Assembly: GCA_937924335.1 (NCBI GenBank)
Contig: CALDWW010000004.1
Coordinates: 38,646-102,645, forward strand
Source of the DNA: an uncultured Gammaproteobacteria bacterium
GTDB lineage: Bacteria; Pseudomonadota; Gammaproteobacteria; Steroidobacterales; XN24
Length of the DNA stretch: 64,000 bases
Direction: 5' to 3'
Shown here: positions 62,172 through 64,000 of the stretch, one piece after another
How the letters are laid out: each line of letters starts with the position of its first letter
Numbering within the stretch: the stretch's first letter is position 1
The notes under the pieces: model-generated
The model's input: the letters and a program-made list of their open reading frames with translations, nothing else
Database searches by the model: none
Told to the model about the DNA's origin: nothing
Translations under genes and position numbers: made by a program

Positions 62172-64000
62172 GTGACCGATTACAAGAACACCCTGAATCT
62201 GCCGAAGACCAGCTTCCCCATGCGGGCCAACCTGGCCAAGCGGGAGCCCGGCATGCTGGAGGATTGGTATGCCCGTGACGTCTACGGGAAGATCCGCGCC
62301 GCTGCCCGGGGCCGACCGACTTTCATGGTGCCCGATGGGCCGCCATACGCGAACGGTGACATCCACATCGGCCATGCCGTTAACAAAGTCCTGAAGGACA
62401 TGGTGGTCAAATCCCGTTGCCTGGACGGATTCGACGCGCCCTTCGTGCCGGGGTGGGATTGCCACGGACTGCCGATCGAGCTCAATGTGGAAAAGAAAGT
62501 CGGTAAGGTCGGGCAAAAGGTGGACGCCAGTAGCTTTCGTTCCAGGTGCCGCGACTATGCGCGCAAACAGGTGGATGGGCAGCGCAAGGATTTTATCCGT
62601 CTGGGTGTTGTGGGTGACTGGGGACATCCCTACCTCACGATGGATTACCGTTTTGAAGCGGACATCATTCGTGCCCTGGGGCGCATCGTTGCCAACGGTC
62701 ACCTGAGTAAAGGCTATAAGCCCGTACACTGGTGTACGGACTGTGGTTCCGCGCTGGCGGAAGCCGAAGTCGAATACGAGGATAAAACATCTCCTGCGAT
62801 CGACGTGCGTTTCAGGGTGCTCGACGAGGAAGCGCTGCTGGCGCGTTGCCACTATGCCGAAGGTCACAAGGGCGAAGGGCCGCTGTCTGTCGTCATCTGG
62901 ACCACGACGCCCTGGACCCTGCCCGCCAACCGCGCCGTAGCGCTCAATCCGGAACTGGAGTACGCGGTTGTACAGGCGGATCTTGGACACGGAGCGGAAC
63001 GGCTGCTGCTGGCCGAAGCATTGTTGAAAGATGTCATGCTCCGCTACGACTGTGAACACTACCAGGTGGTTGCCTATTGCAGGGGGCAGGAACTGGAGCA
63101 CCTCAAGCTCGCGCATCCGTTCTACGATCGGGAAGTGCCTGTTATCCTTGGTGATCATGTTACCACCGAGGCGGGGACCGGTGCGGTGCACACCGCACCA
63201 GGCCACGGCCAGGATGACTATGTGGTGGGTCAGCGCTACGGTATCGCGGTCGACAATCCGGTTGGTGCCAACGGCTTATTCGTTGAAGGCACGGAACTGT
63301 TTGCCGGCAAGCACGTGTTTTCAGCCAACGATGACGTGCTCGATGTGCTGAAGGCGAGGGGTGCCCTGCTGCATATCGAGGCCCTGCGTCACAGCTATCC
63401 ACACTGCTGGCGGCATAAGACGCCGATTATTTTCCGTGCCACACCGCAGTGGTTTATCAGTATGGATCAGAACGGTCTGCGCCGCTCGGCGCTGGCGGCG
63501 ATTGGAGACGTGCAGTGGATGCCGGACTGGGGGCTGGCGCGTATTGAAGGGATGGTCGAAGGGCGTCCCGACTGGTGTATTTCACGCCAGCGGACCTGGG
63601 GTTCACCGATTGCGCTGTTTGTGCATAAGAAAACAGCTGAACTGCACCCGGATACGGTGCGCCTGATCGAGGAGATCGCCTTGCGCGTCGAACGCCATGG
63701 TATCGATGCCTGGTTCGAACTGGAGGCGCAGGCTCTGTTAGGCGAGCAGGCGGACCAGTACGAGAAGGTGCGGGACACGCTGGACGTCTGGTTTGACTCG
63801 GGAACCACACACCAGTGTGTGCTTGAGCGCCGGGAGGAACTGGGTTTTCCGGCTGATCTCTACCTGGAAGGTTCCGATCAGCACCGTGGCTGGTTCCAGT
63901 CATCGTTGCTGACCTCGGCGGCCATGCACGGCACGGCGCCCTATCGCCAGGTTCTGACCCACGGCTTTACCGTCGATGCCCAGGGACAGAAGATGTCCAA
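62172..64000 (+). CDS. ileS: Isoleucyl-tRNA synthetase (3' part beyond window)
   Basis: The frame begins at a GTG (62172), reads [20 protein letters not shown], and stays open for 609 codons. The class I HIGH motif lies in [20 protein letters not shown] near 60-70. The editing (CP1) domain contains [15 protein letters not shown] and [16 protein letters not shown]. The window ends within the KMSKS loop (QGQKMS). It charges tRNA-Ile and edits valine. About 330 further residues are expected downstream. Confidence 0.97.
   Translation, partial: MTDYKNTLNLPKTSFPMRANLAKREPGMLEDWYARDVYGKIRAAARGRPTFMVPDGPPYANGDIHIGHAVNKVLKDMVVKSRCLDGFDAPFVPGWDCHGLPIELNVEKKVGKVGQKVDASSFRSRCRDYARKQVDGQRKDFIRLGVVGDWGHPYLTMDYRFEADIIRALGRIVANGHLSKGYKPVHWCTDCGSALAEAEVEYEDKTSPAIDVRFRVLDEEALLARCHYAEGHKGEGPLSVVIWTTTPWTLPANRAVALNPELEYAVVQADLGHGAERLLLAEALLKDVMLRYDCEHYQVVAYCRGQELEHLKLAHPFYDREVPVILGDHVTTEAGTGAVHTAPGHGQDDYVVGQRYGIAVDNPVGANGLFVEGTELFAGKHVFSANDDVLDVLKARGALLHIEALRHSYPHCWRHKTPIIFRATPQWFISMDQNGLRRSALAAIGDVQWMPDWGLARIEGMVEGRPDWCISRQRTWGSPIALFVHKKTAELHPDTVRLIEEIALRVERHGIDAWFELEAQALLGEQADQYEKVRDTLDVWFDSGTTHQCVLERREELGFPADLYLEGSDQHRGWFQSSLLTSAAMHGTAPYRQVLTHGFTVDAQGQKMS

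Overview
The window is GC-rich, gene-dense chromosomal DNA of a gammaproteobacterium, most likely an aerobic to microaerobic, probably aquatic lineage near Chromatiales or Xanthomonadales. Grounds: the order tRNA-Pro / ispB-rplU-rpmA-obgE / rpsT / murJ-ribF-ileS, a fused hisB and hisIE, a UUG-started rpsT, a cbb3 oxidase cluster, an FNR/Anr regulator with an intact Fe-S cysteine set, and a TrpR-family regulator heading the his operon. No phage, insertion sequence or CRISPR array was seen. The genus cannot be fixed from sequence reading alone.

Layout. 1-3082 (minus): overlapping operon of a small kinase, an unknown 118-residue protein, a zinc-ribbon protein, a thioesterase and a TonB-dependent receptor cut by the window edge. 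3136-7344 (plus): a 1400-residue P-loop NTPase / membrane anchor / WD40 protein with an inserted P-domain. 7348-10663 (minus): phospholipid genes (MFS-acyltransferase fusion, cardiolipin synthase). 10816-11926 (plus): DUF3149 microprotein and proline iminopeptidase. 11964-13771 (minus): periplasmic protein and class II aldolase. 13876-22737 (minus): ccoNOQP, a small membrane protein, ccoGHIS and a TauE-like protein. 22898-24500: divergent ompW and fnr sharing an FNR box. 24545-25384: sulfotransferase gene broken by one amber codon.

25375-31380 (minus): lipid-modification cluster (chalcone isomerase-like, DUF3833, B12-type MerR regulator, NTF2-like, FAD oxidoreductase, DUF1365, cyclopropane synthase) preceded by four 6-bp elements repeated every 11 bp, as in CarH/LitR operators. 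31500-33665: sulfide/persulfide module (BigR/SqrR-like ArsR, persulfide dioxygenase, split YeeE/YedE). 33669-36195 (minus): M48 protease and LemA. 36378-38721 (plus): DUF6502 and DUF5666 proteins. 38853-47066: MscS channel, TPR/2OG-oxygenase, small envelope proteins, alpha/beta hydrolase and a full-length YeeE/YedE protein. 47067-47675 holds no convincing protein gene but carries a decayed tRNA-Pro copy. 47676-64000: tRNA-Pro, ispB, rplU-rpmA, obgE, rpsT, the complete his operon (hisR-like, GDCBHAF-IE), a hydrolase, murJ, ribF and the first two thirds of ileS.

Functional themes are microaerobic respiration with copper handling, envelope lipid remodelling under a B12-type regulator, reduced-sulfur detoxification, and a complete histidine pathway that appears to be controlled by a TrpR-family repressor rather than by an attenuator. 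Several genes have unusual starts: AUU is proposed for hisF, CUG for the hydrolase after hisIE, UUG for rpsT.
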